The notes beneath the pieces are model-generated. The model made no database searches, was not told where the DNA came from, and worked only from the letters and a program-made list of their open reading frames with translations. Shown here piece by piece: positions 36,159 through 45,969 of a stretch of DNA of 52,072 nt (its first letter is position 1; the number at the start of each line of letters is the position of its first letter). This DNA comes from Sphingobacterium alimentarium (lineage in GTDB: Bacteria; Bacteroidota; Bacteroidia; Sphingobacteriales; Sphingobacteriaceae), in NCBI RefSeq assembly GCF_004342685.1, contig NZ_SMBZ01000023.1:1-52072 (forward strand). The letters are read 5' to 3'. The translations under genes were made by a program, and so were the position numbers.

Positions 36159-37860
36159 TTGAGATTACTTGTATTCTTGCTTTCTGCCTATTTATTAATC
36201 TTTTATTCCTGCCAACCCAAATCGGGTATTAAGGAGGTCGAAGGAGAAGTCGAAGCGAAAAATTTGTATTACGAAAAAGCCAGTAAGCTGCTCGCTGAAA
36301 ATAAATTGGATAGTTCTTTCATTTATTTTGATTTGGCTCATGATAGGTTTTTGCAACAAGGTGATAGTTTGAATGCTGCCACTTGCTTAATTCAAATGGC
36401 AATAACCTTATACTTGGAGGGTGATTATTACGGTTCGCAGGAAACTTCGATTGAAGCGGATAAACTAATTGATAAGTCTGAGAAAGCCAATTTTCCTTTG
36501 TTGTCATTTAATTACAATATCCTCGGAAATGTTATTTCCGCCTATGGCGATCATAAAGCTGCTATTACATATTTATGATTTGGCACTTCAGTACGCCGCG
36601 AATCCGACAGATTATAACATCTATTTGAATAATAAGGCTATTACGCTTACCTATATGCAGGAGTATAAGGAGGCGAATGCGATCTATTCTTCTATTTTGG
36701 AGACTAAATTTTCTTCCGATACAGAGTACGCTCGTACGCTGTCGAATTATGCCCATACGAGGTCCAAAATTTTTCCTCACTATAATGCTTTGCCGGATCT
36801 GCACAAAGCTTTGAAATATAGAATCAATGGAAATGACCATTATGGTATAAATGCATCATATGCTCACTTGAGAGATTATCACAAGAGGAAAAATCGTGAT
36901 TCAGCGCTCGTATATGCCCAAAAAGCCTATGCTATAGCTTCCCAACTGAAAAGTGCAAAAGACAAAATAAACGCGGCTGAAAGTTTGATTAAGCTTAGTA
37001 AGGCGGATTCTTCCAGACATTACTTTAGTATATACAAACATCTGAGTGATAGTGTCCTTATGGCGCGCCAGAGAGCGAGTAACCAATATGCTATGATACG
37101 GTATGAGGTAGAAAAAAGCAAGAAGGAGAATCTGCAATTGCAGAAAGAGGTATTGAACAAGGACTTATTCATTACCCGTCAACGGATTCTTGGTGGAAGC
37201 CTCCTCATTTTTGTATTGGGGATTACGGGATTTTTGATCTATCGTAATAATAGACGAAAAGCACAGATAAAACTAGCTGCTGAAAAAAGAATTAGGGATC
37301 ACCAATTGAAAACCTCGCGAAAAGTCCATGATGTAGTGGCGAATGGCATATATCGTGTCATGTCAGAGATTGAGTATAGTGAGCATTTGGATAAAGATAA
37401 TATACTGGATAGCCTCGAATTGATGTACGAAAAATCGCGCGACATCTCTTATGAATCTGAAGGGGAATTAAATACGGAAGATTTTAAGGCTACACTCGGA
37501 GATATGTTAAAATCATTTTCCACGCTTACTACCCGAATAGTAATTGTGGGAAATTCCACGGCATTGTGGGAAAAAGTAAAAGAGAATATCCAAAAGGAGG
37601 TCTTATTAATCTGTCAGGAAATGATGGTTAATATGAGCAAGCACAGCAAGGCTACAGAAGTATCGATTCAGTTTGATATATCTGATTCAGCATTAAATCT
37701 GAAGTATTCCGATAATGGGATTGGATTTAATAATCAAAGTATTTATGGAAATGGTCTTAAAAATACGCAAACCCGTATTGAAAAACTAAATGGAGCCATT
37801 ATTTTTGATTCCGAAGAAGGGAATGGGTTACGTGTTTTTGTAATTATTCCTCTGAAGTAA
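36159..37860 (+). pseudogene. Frameshifted TPR sensor histidine kinase
   Basis: The gene starts at TTG 36159 with a lipoprotein-like signal (FLLSAYLLIFYSC) and TPR-like helices, then meets TGA at 36576-36578. Reading moves to the +1 frame with no loss: deleting one T near 36573 joins AAITY to YDLALQYAANPTDYNIY. The rest has more TPR repeats, a coiled coil, one membrane span (LGGSLLIFVLGITGFLIY), a HisKA_3-like helix with HDVVANGIYRVM (phospho-His), and a HATPase domain (EMMVNMSKHSKA, SDNGIGF, GNGLKNTQTRI). This is the NarL-type sensor layout of Bacteroidetes. The response regulator 12 bases later is also broken. Confidence 0.85.
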
Positions 37861-37872
37861 GACCTGTTTAAT

Positions 37873-38538
37873 ATGTTTAAGAAAGTTTTGATTGCTTAGG
37901 ATCATGAAATTGCAAATATTTCTGTCCATCGAACAATTTCTGAATTAGGAGTGCCTAATGCTAAATATGTCTACTATTGCGATGATGCTTTAGCTTGGAT
38001 TAGTCGTGCATTGCAAGACGGGGAACCCTATGATTTACTCATTACGGATCTTTCATTTGAAGATGATCATAATCCGCAGCGCATAGCAGGTGGTATTGAA
38101 CTTATTCAAGCCGTTAAAGTTATACAGCCCGCTATAAAAATTATTGTCTTTTCTAGCGAAAGTAGACCTGCTATTATTGATAGCTTATTTCACCAATATG
38201 GTATCGATGGATATGTCAGAAAGGCAAGGCGGGACGCACAGCATCTGAAGGAAGCTTTTACTACGATATACAACGGAAACATTTATACACCGACCGACAT
38301 CAAACAAGCAATTAAAGAAAAGAATACGTATGAGTTTACTCATCTAGATATTCATATCGTACAACTACTTGCGGAAGGTGTCTTGCAAAAGGAAATTCCT
38401 TTATACTTAAATAAAAGAAATATTAAACCCAATGGCCTAAGTACAATTGAAAAGCGCCTAAGTAATATGCGTGAAGGCTTAAGCTTCACAAAAAATGAAC
38501 AGCTCGTGGCATATTGTAAAGACAAAGGGTTTATTTAA
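37873..38538 (+). pseudogene. Response regulator (LuxR-type) with premature stop
   Basis: From the ATG at 37873 the product reads MFKKVLIA, then TAG at 37897-37899, then DHEIANISVHRTISELG and onward in the same frame to 38538. The stop replaces one acidic residue of the receiver's conserved acidic pair (E/D-D), most simply GAG to TAG. A GTG at 37951 could restart, but the product would lack the first strand and helix. The phospho-acceptor Asp (LLITDLSFEDD) and Lys (DGYVRKARR) remain, as does a C-terminal helix-turn-helix (LLAEGVLQKEIPLYL). Partner of the frameshifted kinase. Confidence 0.85.
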
Positions 38539-38573
38539 TACAAGATACTCAGCCATTATTAACTTAAGTGTGG

Positions 38574-38605
38574 AGCAGGTAAATGTCCTATTTACCTGCT
38601 TTTTT
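38574..38605. terminator. Terminator between the response regulator and VOC gene
   Basis: Perfect 11-bp stem AGCAGGTAAAT / ATTTACCTGCT with loop GTCCT and a T-run. It overlaps the 3' end of the convergent VOC gene. Confidence 0.85.
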
Positions 38606-38984
38606 CATATAATTCCAATGGTAATCCGTCTGGATCCGAGAAAAAGAAGAATTTTCTACCTGTTATTTCGTCTATGCGGATGGGTTCTGTAGGTATATTT
38701 TTGGCTTGTAGTTCCGCTGATGCTTGTTCGATGTCGTCGACTTCGAATGCTAGATGTCGTAAGCCTAGCGCTTCCGGATAGGATGGGCGTTGTGCGTAAT
38801 CAGGGAAAGAAAAAAGCTCAATAATATAAACACCATCCAATGCGAGATCTAACTTATAAGAATTTCTTTCCGCGCGAAATGTCTCATTTAGAATTTGTAA
38901 ACCCAATATTTCCGTGTAGAAGTGTTTAGATTTTTCATAATCACTTACTATTAAGGCAATATGGTGGATTTTATTCAGCTTCAT
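38592..38984 (-). CDS. VOC family protein (glyoxalase/bleomycin-resistance fold)
   Basis: A 130-residue protein with two beta-alpha-beta-beta-beta repeats. KIHHIALIVSDYEKSKHFYT and the LRHLAFEVDDIEQASAELQ block provide the metal-binding His residues; SDPDGLPLELYE is the last metal-ligand motif. It belongs to the YaeR/GloA2 branch. Metal-dependent isomerase or lyase is likely; substrate unknown. It lies 9 bases after the DUF72 gene on the same strand, so the two are probably co-transcribed. Confidence 0.92.
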   Translation of the reverse strand: MKLNKIHHIALIVSDYEKSKHFYTEILGLQILNETFRAERNSYKLDLALDGVYIIELFSFPDYAQRPSYPEALGLRHLAFEVDDIEQASAELQAKNIPTEPIRIDEITGRKFFFFSDPDGLPLELYEKSR

Positions 38985-38993
38985 GCATCGGTA

Positions 38994-39905
38994 TTAAAAT
39001 AATGTGTTGTTATTTTTTTCTTTTTTAGGATCTTCTGGTTTTTGTGGGATAGGTAGATCTGTTCCTATCGCTTTATTCAGTTTACTAATAAATTGTGCGG
39101 CTAAGAGGGGAGATTCTACTTCCACATTTTGATGTATAAAGAAATACAACTGCTGTAAACCCGCCTCTTTCCATTGTACGATGGTTTCTATCCATTCATC
39201 CAATCGCGTATAATCGCTTGGATGATTAGCTCCCACATATCGTATAAATGCTGTCGGCGTGGTGAGACGCATGTGCATCATATCTCGTCGACCAGCGGTA
39301 TCCACCAATACATTGGTTTTGTTTGTTTCTTCTAATACCTTATAGAATTTTTCAGCTACCTCTGGCTTAAACCATTCTTCATTGCGCACTTCCACAGCCA
39401 AGGGATATCCTTTAGGGAAATCACGTAAAAATTTCTCCAATCTATCGAAATCTTTGGGCTTGAAATTATCAATCAATTGCAGAAACGCCATACCAAATTT
39501 GTCTTCAAACAAGACGGTTGCATCCACAAACTCTTTCACCTTTTCATCCGTATTGAGCAAGCGAGAATAGTGGCTTATAGATTGCGGAATTTTCGGAAAG
39601 AATTTGAAATCTTTCGGGGTTTTCTCTCGCCATGTTTCAACTTGTTGCTTGCTTGGCGAATTATAAAACGTAGCATTCAGTTCAATGGAATTGAATTGCG
39701 TCGCATAGTACGCCAATTCGTCCTTGGTTCCGCGTGGGTAAAAACCTTTTAAGTCCGTTTTGTTCCATTTCGCACAGCCTACATAAACCTCAAGAGGCCT
39801 ATCGGATTTATTTTTCTTTAATAAATCTAATGTTTCCGTAGGTGTTGGCGGAATGGTAAAATCTATTTTCGATGGGTCTGCTACTTGTCCGAATTTCATG
39901 CTCAA
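38994..39905 (-). CDS. DUF72 domain protein
   Basis: A 303-residue TIM-barrel-like protein of the DUF72 family (YecE). VGCAKWNKTDLKGFYP, NSIELNATFYNSPSKQQVE and FKFFPKIPQSISH are the usual family blocks; VEVRNEEWF and the late YVGANHPSDY follow. The C-terminal tail is Lys/Asn-rich and disordered. Function of the family is unknown; resemblance to endonuclease IV-like barrels has been noted. It is followed by the VOC gene and preceded by copA, all on the minus strand. Confidence 0.93.
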   Translation of the reverse strand: MSMKFGQVADPSKIDFTIPPTPTETLDLLKKNKSDRPLEVYVGCAKWNKTDLKGFYPRGTKDELAYYATQFNSIELNATFYNSPSKQQVETWREKTPKDFKFFPKIPQSISHYSRLLNTDEKVKEFVDATVLFEDKFGMAFLQLIDNFKPKDFDRLEKFLRDFPKGYPLAVEVRNEEWFKPEVAEKFYKVLEETNKTNVLVDTAGRRDMMHMRLTTPTAFIRYVGANHPSDYTRLDEWIETIVQWKEAGLQQLYFFIHQNVEVESPLLAAQFISKLNKAIGTDLPIPQKPEDPKKEKNNNTLF

Positions 39906-39927
39906 AAATTATTTAGCTAAATATAAG

Positions 39928-42567
39928 CTAAAGCTTTTTTATATTCAAACGCAAAGAATTGGCAATCACAGATACCGAACTCAAGCTCATCGCTGCTGCC
40001 GCTATCATGGGGGACATTAGAAGACCAAAAGAAGGATATAGGATGCCTGCTGCCAGAGGAATTCCAATTACATTGTACAAAAACGCAAAAGTTAGATTCT
40101 GCTTAATATTTTGCATCATCAGATGACTTAAGCGAAGCGCTTTGGATACGCCTTTCAAATCACCTTTCAGAAGTGTAATATCGGCACTTTCTATCGCCAC
40201 ATCTGTTCCATTCCCCATGGCAATTCCAATATTTGCTTGCGCTAATGCAGGCGCATCATTAATCCCATCTCCGGCCATAGCCACAATCTTCCCCTCATCC
40301 TGCAAAGTCTTAACGATCTGGAGTTTGTTTTCGGGTAGTAATTTGGCCTTATAGTTGTCTATATGGATTTCTTCCGCCACAGCTTTCGCGGTTAGTGCGT
40401 TGTCGCCCGTTAGCATCCATACTTTAATATTTTCTTGTTGCAGTTGCTGGATGATATCTTTGGCATTGGACTTAATTTTATCCTTGATGGCAATATAACC
40501 AGCATATTGCTTATCAATACTTAAAAATGAAACGCTGGAGCCTGTGCTTTGTAATAATTCGATCTCCTCCGCAATAGTCGGCTCGATGTAAACATTCAAG
40601 TCATCCATCAATTGCTGATTGCCCAAGGCTGCTTTGAGATGAAATATCTGTGCCGCTACGCCTTTTCCCGCCAGATTTTCAAATTTTGTCACATCAATCG
40701 CTGTAAGATTTTCTTCATTAGCTTTGTTGACAATGGCTTGGGCCAAAGGATGGGAGCTATGGCGGTTGATGGACGCAGCAAACTGCAATACATCCTTATC
40801 GGAAAATTTTTCTGAACCTTTGAAGGCTGTTACGGCAGGTTTACCTTCTGTCACCGTACCCGTTTTGTCGACAACAAGTATTGCTGCTTTGTGTAATTGT
40901 TCCAAAGCTTCCGCCTTTTTGATTAGAATACCATTTTTCGCGCCTTTGCCAATGCTCACCATGACGGACATCGGTGTAGCAAGACCTAAAGCACATGGAC
41001 AAGCTATAATCAATACCGAAAGCGCATTGGTGATGGCATAAGAAAGATTATTGTCATGTGCTAACCACCACCATAGTACAAATGTGAGAATAGCAATGGC
41101 AATAACTGCGGGAACGAAAATTCGAGATACCTTATCTGTCAATTTTTGTATGGGAGCCTGACTTCGGCTAGCTTCGTTGACCAAGTGGATGATTTGCGCA
41201 AGCACAGTTTCATTACCTACTTTCTCAGCTTTCATCTCGAAGCTTTGGTTGCCATTGATAGTACCGCCGATGACAGAATCACCAATGGTTTTGGCTATAG
41301 GCAAGGATTCACCCGTTATCATCGATTCATCAATGGAAGTGTCTCCCTGGGTTACAATGCCGTCAATAGGCACTTTATCTCCTGGACGAACACGAAGCAT
41401 ATATCCTTTTTGTATATCCGAAACTGCGACACGTTCTTCCTTACCCTCGTGAATCCAAATGGCTTCAGCAGGTGCTAGTTTGATAAGTTCTTTAATGGCT
41501 GAATTGGTCTTCGAATGTGCTTTGGCTTCCATCAGCTGTCCTAATATAACCAATGTAAGGATGACCACCACCGATTCGAAATACAAATGAATCTGGCCAT
41601 GATGACCACGCATTTCGGCAGGAAGTATTTCCGGGTATAGCAATGCTACAAGACTAAATAGAAAAGCGGCAGCAGTACCCAAGGCGATTAAGCTAAACAT
41701 GTTGAGGTTCCATGTCTTGAACGAGTTCCAACCTCGTACAAAGAATGTCCAGCCCGTATAAAAAACAACAGGTAAGGTCATCAATAATTGTAGCCAGCCA
41801 TTGATGTGAGCTGGCACGAACTTGCTAATCGGTTGGCCTGGGAGCATATCGCCCATGGAAAGAATAAAGACAGGCAACGCAAATAACGCACTAAAAATAA
41901 ATTTCTTCTTCCAGTCTAAGTAAACGGTGTCTTTTTCGTCGATGGGTTGATTGGCGACCAAATCCATTCCACAGATGGTACATACTCCGGGTTTGTCCGA
42001 TGTAATTTCCGGATGCATGGGGCAGGAGAAAGTTACTTTAAAAGTAGTTTCTGGAATTTTTTCCAGATTCATCCCACACACCGGGCAGCTCCCAAAGTCA
42101 TCATATACTTTATCGCCTTCACACATCATGGGACAGTAATATTTGCCAGCTTTTGACGCGTCTGGTGCAAGATGATAGGTTTTCGCTGTAAAATCTACCG
42201 TTTCTATCGGCATCAAGAACATATTGCAGACTGGACATCTTCCTTTATCGCCATAGATCTTCTCATGTCCTTCACAAAACATAGGGCATATATATTGAGA
42301 AGATGGGGACACTGGAATGTCTTCAATAGTTTTTTGAGGTGCATATTGTCCTTTGCCATGTGTATGAATTCCATACTGACCGCCCAGCTCATCCAATTTG
42401 GACTGTAAATCTTCCAAGGCAATATGCTGAGCACTGCTTATTTCTGCTGTAGCATGGGCTAGATCGACTTGCACGGTGGCATCTGGTATTTCATTCAGTT
42501 TTCTTTCGACCATCGATCTACAGCCATTGCAAGTCATTCCTGTAATATCGTATATATGTTTCTGCAT
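39928..42567 (-). CDS. copA: Copper-exporting P1B-type ATPase with HMA and three tandem heavy-metal-binding domains
   Basis: An 879-residue P1B-ATPase that pumps Cu+ out of the cytosol. I start at 42567 (MQKHIYDITGMTCNGC), where the HMA domain begins. Three Cys-x-Met modules follow: YICPMFCEGHEKIY with CPVCNM, YYCPMMCEGDKVYD with CPVCGM, and FSCPMHPEITSDKPGVC with CGM. The pump part has the TGES loop, CPC in IIACPCALGLATP (Cu+ type), DKTGTVTEG phosphorylation, SSHPLAQAI and GDGINDAPAL. Eight membrane spans are expected. Three Cys/Met modules plus HMA is more than most relatives carry. No CueR- or CsoR-type regulator or chaperone is adjacent. Confidence 0.96.
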   Translation of the reverse strand: MQKHIYDITGMTCNGCRSMVERKLNEIPDATVQVDLAHATAEISSAQHIALEDLQSKLDELGGQYGIHTHGKGQYAPQKTIEDIPVSPSSQYICPMFCEGHEKIYGDKGRCPVCNMFLMPIETVDFTAKTYHLAPDASKAGKYYCPMMCEGDKVYDDFGSCPVCGMNLEKIPETTFKVTFSCPMHPEITSDKPGVCTICGMDLVANQPIDEKDTVYLDWKKKFIFSALFALPVFILSMGDMLPGQPISKFVPAHINGWLQLLMTLPVVFYTGWTFFVRGWNSFKTWNLNMFSLIALGTAAAFLFSLVALLYPEILPAEMRGHHGQIHLYFESVVVILTLVILGQLMEAKAHSKTNSAIKELIKLAPAEAIWIHEGKEERVAVSDIQKGYMLRVRPGDKVPIDGIVTQGDTSIDESMITGESLPIAKTIGDSVIGGTINGNQSFEMKAEKVGNETVLAQIIHLVNEASRSQAPIQKLTDKVSRIFVPAVIAIAILTFVLWWWLAHDNNLSYAITNALSVLIIACPCALGLATPMSVMVSIGKGAKNGILIKKAEALEQLHKAAILVVDKTGTVTEGKPAVTAFKGSEKFSDKDVLQFAASINRHSSHPLAQAIVNKANEENLTAIDVTKFENLAGKGVAAQIFHLKAALGNQQLMDDLNVYIEPTIAEEIELLQSTGSSVSFLSIDKQYAGYIAIKDKIKSNAKDIIQQLQQENIKVWMLTGDNALTAKAVAEEIHIDNYKAKLLPENKLQIVKTLQDEGKIVAMAGDGINDAPALAQANIGIAMGNGTDVAIESADITLLKGDLKGVSKALRLSHLMMQNIKQNLTFAFLYNVIGIPLAAGILYPSFGLLMSPMIAAAAMSLSSVSVIANSLRLNIKKL

Positions 42568-42731
42568 GTCTATATCAATTTTATAAAGCAAATTTCGTCA
42601 ATATATACTAATATCACTTACAAAGTTTTTCATCCTTTTGTTATAATTATTGGATTTTTAAAAAATTCGATCTGTTGGCTAGTTAATGTAGTAGATAATA
42701 TTTATATTGATTGAAAGTTCGGATATAATCG

Positions 42732-43613
42732 ATGTACAAAGGCAGTTTTATAAATTACATAAAATACGAAAAACGTTATTCGCCGCATACCATTACGGCC
42801 TACGATACGGAAGTGCAAAGTTATTTGGACTTTTTGGAGGCGGAGGGGATGCCTTTCGAAGAAGTGGACTACAAATTCTGTAGATACTACTTCGCGACGA
42901 TGAAGGAGAATGGCAAATCAGCAACCTCAGTCAATCGGGCTATATCTGTTTTGAAATCCTACTATAAATATTTGCTACGTGAAGGATTCGCTTCATCCAA
43001 CCCCGCGCATCTCGTCAAAGCGATGAAAGTAGGGAAGAAGCTACCAGTAGTAGTGGGCAAAGAAAAGATGACTTCGCTGCTCCAACATATGGAATCTCTG
43101 GAGGATTCTTTTGAGCATAACAGGGATTTTTTGATAGTAGAATTGCTATTCGGTACGGGTATCCGTCTAGCGGAATTATTGGAAATAAAAGAGCAGGATA
43201 TTGACTTTTATAATAAAAAAATTCTTATATTAGGTAAACGGAACAAGCTCAGATTCGTACCTATGTATTCAACATTAATAAATGAACTAAAGTTATATTT
43301 AGAAAAGAAAAAAGAAGACAAACTAGGAAATAATTCAGCATATCTAATCGTTACTAAAGAAGGGAAGAAGGCATATCCCAAACTGGTATATCGTGTAGTG
43401 AATAAATATTTAAGTATGATTACTTCTCAACAGAAAAAAAGTCCTCATATACTAAGACATAGTTTTGCTACCACATTATTGGACAACGGAGCCGATCTCA
43501 ATGCGATTAAAGAGTTGTTAGGACACGCAGGATTGTCAGCGACACAAATATATACGCACAATTCTGTCGAGCGATTAAAATTCATTTATAAACAAGCACA
43601 TCCAAAAGCTTAA
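42732..43613 (+). CDS. xerC: Tyrosine recombinase XerC/XerD-like
   Basis: A 293-residue tyrosine recombinase of Xer type, which resolves chromosome dimers at dif. The N-terminal SAM-like domain opens KYEKRYSPHTITAYDTEVQS. Catalytic residues are the Arg in GTGIRLAELLEI, HILRHSFATTLLDNG (His-x-x-Arg), LLGHAGLSATQIYTH (His and the nucleophile Tyr). In Bacteroidetes a Xer gene commonly precedes the HPF gene, as it does here (14-base gap), which favours a housekeeping role over a mobile integrase. rpsU, often upstream in this phylum, is absent: copA lies there instead, divergently. Confidence 0.93.
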   Translation: MYKGSFINYIKYEKRYSPHTITAYDTEVQSYLDFLEAEGMPFEEVDYKFCRYYFATMKENGKSATSVNRAISVLKSYYKYLLREGFASSNPAHLVKAMKVGKKLPVVVGKEKMTSLLQHMESLEDSFEHNRDFLIVELLFGTGIRLAELLEIKEQDIDFYNKKILILGKRNKLRFVPMYSTLINELKLYLEKKKEDKLGNNSAYLIVTKEGKKAYPKLVYRVVNKYLSMITSQQKKSPHILRHSFATTLLDNGADLNAIKELLGHAGLSATQIYTHNSVERLKFIYKQAHPKA

Positions 43614-43617
43614 AAAA

Positions 43618-43622
43618 GGAGG
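43618..43622 (+). promoter_or_regulatory. Strong Shine-Dalgarno site of hpf
   Basis: GGAGG is followed by AAAAC and the ATG, a textbook 5-base spacing. Most genes in this window have no such site, and Bacteroidetes ribosomes are known to use the anti-Shine-Dalgarno weakly. Confidence 0.75.
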
Positions 43623-43627
43623 AAAAC

Positions 43628-43969
43628 ATGAATGTAACTGTGCAATCAATTAAATTCGATGCAGATCAAAAATTGATCGATTTTATCAAAAGAAAAACAG
43701 GTAAACTAGAACAGTTTTTAGACAATATCATCGAAGGTGTATGTTACTTACGATTAGAAAACGTGGAAGACGAAGCTAATAAAGTAGTAGAATTGAAATT
43801 CAATATTCCAGGCTCGCAGCTATTCGCTAAGGCGCAAGCGAAGAGTTTTGAAGAAGCGACTGATGTTGCGGTGGAGTCATTACGAAGACAGATTAGCAAG
43901 CATAAAACTAAAACTAGAACTGCCGTTAGCAATCACAAAGAATTGCTGACAAAAGAGGAAGAATTTTAG
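43628..43969 (+). CDS. hpf: Ribosome hibernation-promoting factor, short form (HPF/YfiA)
   Basis: A 113-residue protein that binds the 30S decoding centre and stalls ribosomes in stationary phase. It matches the S30AE family: MNVTVQSIKFDADQKLIDFI, then ENVEDEANKVVELKFNIPGS and DVAVESLRRQISKHKTKTR, whose basic helix contacts 16S rRNA. It lacks the long C-terminal dimer domain. It is co-directional with xerC and has a strong Shine-Dalgarno site. A terminator follows, with a group II intron inserted a few bases later. Confidence 0.96.
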   Translation: MNVTVQSIKFDADQKLIDFIKRKTGKLEQFLDNIIEGVCYLRLENVEDEANKVVELKFNIPGSQLFAKAQAKSFEEATDVAVESLRRQISKHKTKTRTAVSNHKELLTKEEEF

Positions 43970-43992
43970 AATTTTTACTATATATAGATCTG

Positions 43993-44024
43993 AAAAAGGG
44001 ATGTTGATGAAACATCCCTTTTTT
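43993..44024 (+). terminator. Terminator of hpf, target of the group II intron
   Basis: Stem GGGATGTT / AACATCCC extended by A/T pairs, loop GATGA, then a T-run. The intron starts 4 bases after the T-run. Confidence 0.9.
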
Positions 44025-44028
44025 AGTT

Positions 44029-45969
44029 GTGTGCCCAGCATGTTCAATAACTCTAGGGTGTAAGTCCCGAACACGCCTTTACAGTGGGAAGTGTTAGCTT
44101 ATGACAAGGGTGTCCACCGCGAGGTGGAATCCGAAGGAAGTCTGAGGCAAAACCTCGGTCCGAGGAACAGAAACTATATACAAGGCCGCAAGTGTTGGGT
44201 GAGGCTGCAACACAAGCCAAAGCCCTAAACTGTACGGAAACACTATGGTAAATGTAGCGGATATATGAGGTGAAAGTTATTGTTCTTACCTGGGGAGATC
44301 TGACTAAACTCTGTCAAAGGTATAGGCGAATGCCCGCGAAGAAACATCTAGCAGAATAATAATGCTATTATGCTTTAGTCAGAAGTCAGCAGAGGACATA
44401 GTACCCTGTTTCTCTACTTTATACAGGGGAAGGTCTGAATGTTAGAATGGCAAAGGAACCAATAAGTTTATGACGAAGCGTTAAAAGCCGAACCACTTAA
44501 GAGAACTGCTTGCATGAGGGTCGGTCGGAAACTGATAGTAAAATGCAAGAGGAGCTTAGCTGAGTCGTGCAACGAAGTGGACACAATGCCTGAGGTTTTT
44601 TTTTAGTAATACTATGTTGGAAGAGATATTACACATCCGAAATGTCAAACACGCAGTTGAGTTGATCGTGTCATCTCTAATGGAGGTGCTAGCGGAGTTG
44701 ATGGTATGCAGATCGATAATCTTCGTGACTACCTTAACACGCACTGGCAATCCCTGCGATCGGATATTCTCTCTGGCACTTACCGCCCACAAGCTGTTCG
44801 GAAAGTAGAGATTCCCAAAGCAAGTGGCGGCAAGCGTATGCTGGGTATCCCCACGGTCATCGACCGTGTTATTCAGCAAAGCATTTCCTAATGGCTTGGG
44901 TTAAAGTATGAGGGTGATTTTCACGATAACAGCTACGGCTTCTGTCCGAATCGTAATGCCCATCAGGCCGTCATTAAAGCGCAAGAGTATCTGAACTTGG
45001 GCTACACGTGGGGCGTTGAACTTGATTTGGAGCAATTCTTCGATCAAGTGAACCACGATAAAGTGATGCATCTTTTGAGCAAGAAGATTACGGATCATCG
45101 GGTCCTAGCCCTGATGGGGAAATACCTTCGTTGTGGGATTATGGATCATGGTCTTGAACAAAAGCGAACCAAGGGCACCCCCCAGGGCAGTCCTTTAAGT
45201 CCACTTTTGTCAAACATCATCCTGGATGAACTGGACAGGGAACTCAGCTTCCGTGGACATCGATTTGTACGCTATGCAGATGACGCTAGTATCTACACGA
45301 AGAGTAATAAATCCGCGACTCGTATTATGCGCAACATCACCAGCTACATCGAATCTACACTAAAGCTGAAGGTGAACCGTGAAAAGAGTAAGGTAAGCAG
45401 ACCTTCCCAAAGTAGTTTACTGGGCTTTAGTTTCTTCAAAACTCAAGGATACTAGCAGATTCGTATCTCTGCAAAGAGTATCGAACGAATCCGAGAGAAG
45501 TTACGTCAAAATACTCGACGTAATACAGTTACTCCTATGCATGAGCGACTGACTAAACTACGGCAAATTACTCACGGCTGGGTGGATTACTTTCGTATAG
45601 CAAGGAATAAGAAGGTGATGGTAGCACTAGATAAACTAGTGCGAAGACGCTTGCGTGTTCTGCTTTGGAAACAATGGAAGACCACAGGTAATCGAATTCG
45701 TAACTTAATGAAACTGGGAGCCAAACGCTGGCTTGCCTATCAACATGCGAACACCCGTAAATCCTATACGCGAACAGGGACAAGTCCTATCCTTCAAACA
45801 ACGTTAACAAACTCATACTTTACTAAATTAGGTCACGAAGGATTTGCAGACTACTATTACTGGAGAACAACACATCAAACGACGTTATTCTAATAAACCG
45901 CCTTGGGACGGATCCGTATGCCAGGTGTGAGAGGACAGATAGGAAATAATCCCTATCTTCCTACTCGAT
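44029..45969 (+). mobile_element. Group II intron inserted after the hpf terminator
   Basis: The element opens GTGTGCCCAGC, the GUGYG 5' end of group II introns. About 580 bases of structured RNA follow, then a reverse-transcriptase gene, then domains V and VI (about 45896-45963: ACCGCCTTGGGACGGATCC, GTATGCCAGGTGTGAGAGG). It ends CTACTCGAT, a usual 3' end. The 3' exon starts exactly at the complement of the ZIP gene's stop codon, so neither neighbour is damaged. Position just after a terminator hairpin resembles group IIC introns, but I cannot assign the class from sequence alone. The encoded protein is broken, so mobility would need help in trans. Confidence 0.9.
44614..45893 (+). pseudogene. 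Group II intron reverse transcriptase/maturase, degenerate
   Basis: A protein of about 425 residues, read across one frameshift and two stops. It starts MLEEILHIRNVKHAVE at 44614. A frame change near 44677 (two extra bases, CT) leads into NGGASGVDGMQIDNLRDYL. TAA at 44889-44891 replaces a likely Gln before WLGLKYEGDFHDNSYGFCP. TAG follows FKTQGY at about 45453. The RT core is otherwise preserved, including the catalytic RYADDASIYTKS, TPQGSPLSPLLSN and the maturase/X region (HGWVDYFRIARNKKV). No endonuclease domain is present. The remaining protein cannot be made as one chain. Confidence 0.88.

Noticed and set aside
36469..37860. Sensor kinase as an intact gene starting at 36469
   Set aside because: The first 35 residues from that ATG are out of frame with the TPR region. 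The proper N-terminus lies in the other frame from 36159, so the gene is frameshifted.
44556..44879. A 107-residue minus-strand frame in the group II intron
   Set aside because: It is antisense to the conserved reverse-transcriptase reading frame and has no protein-like features.
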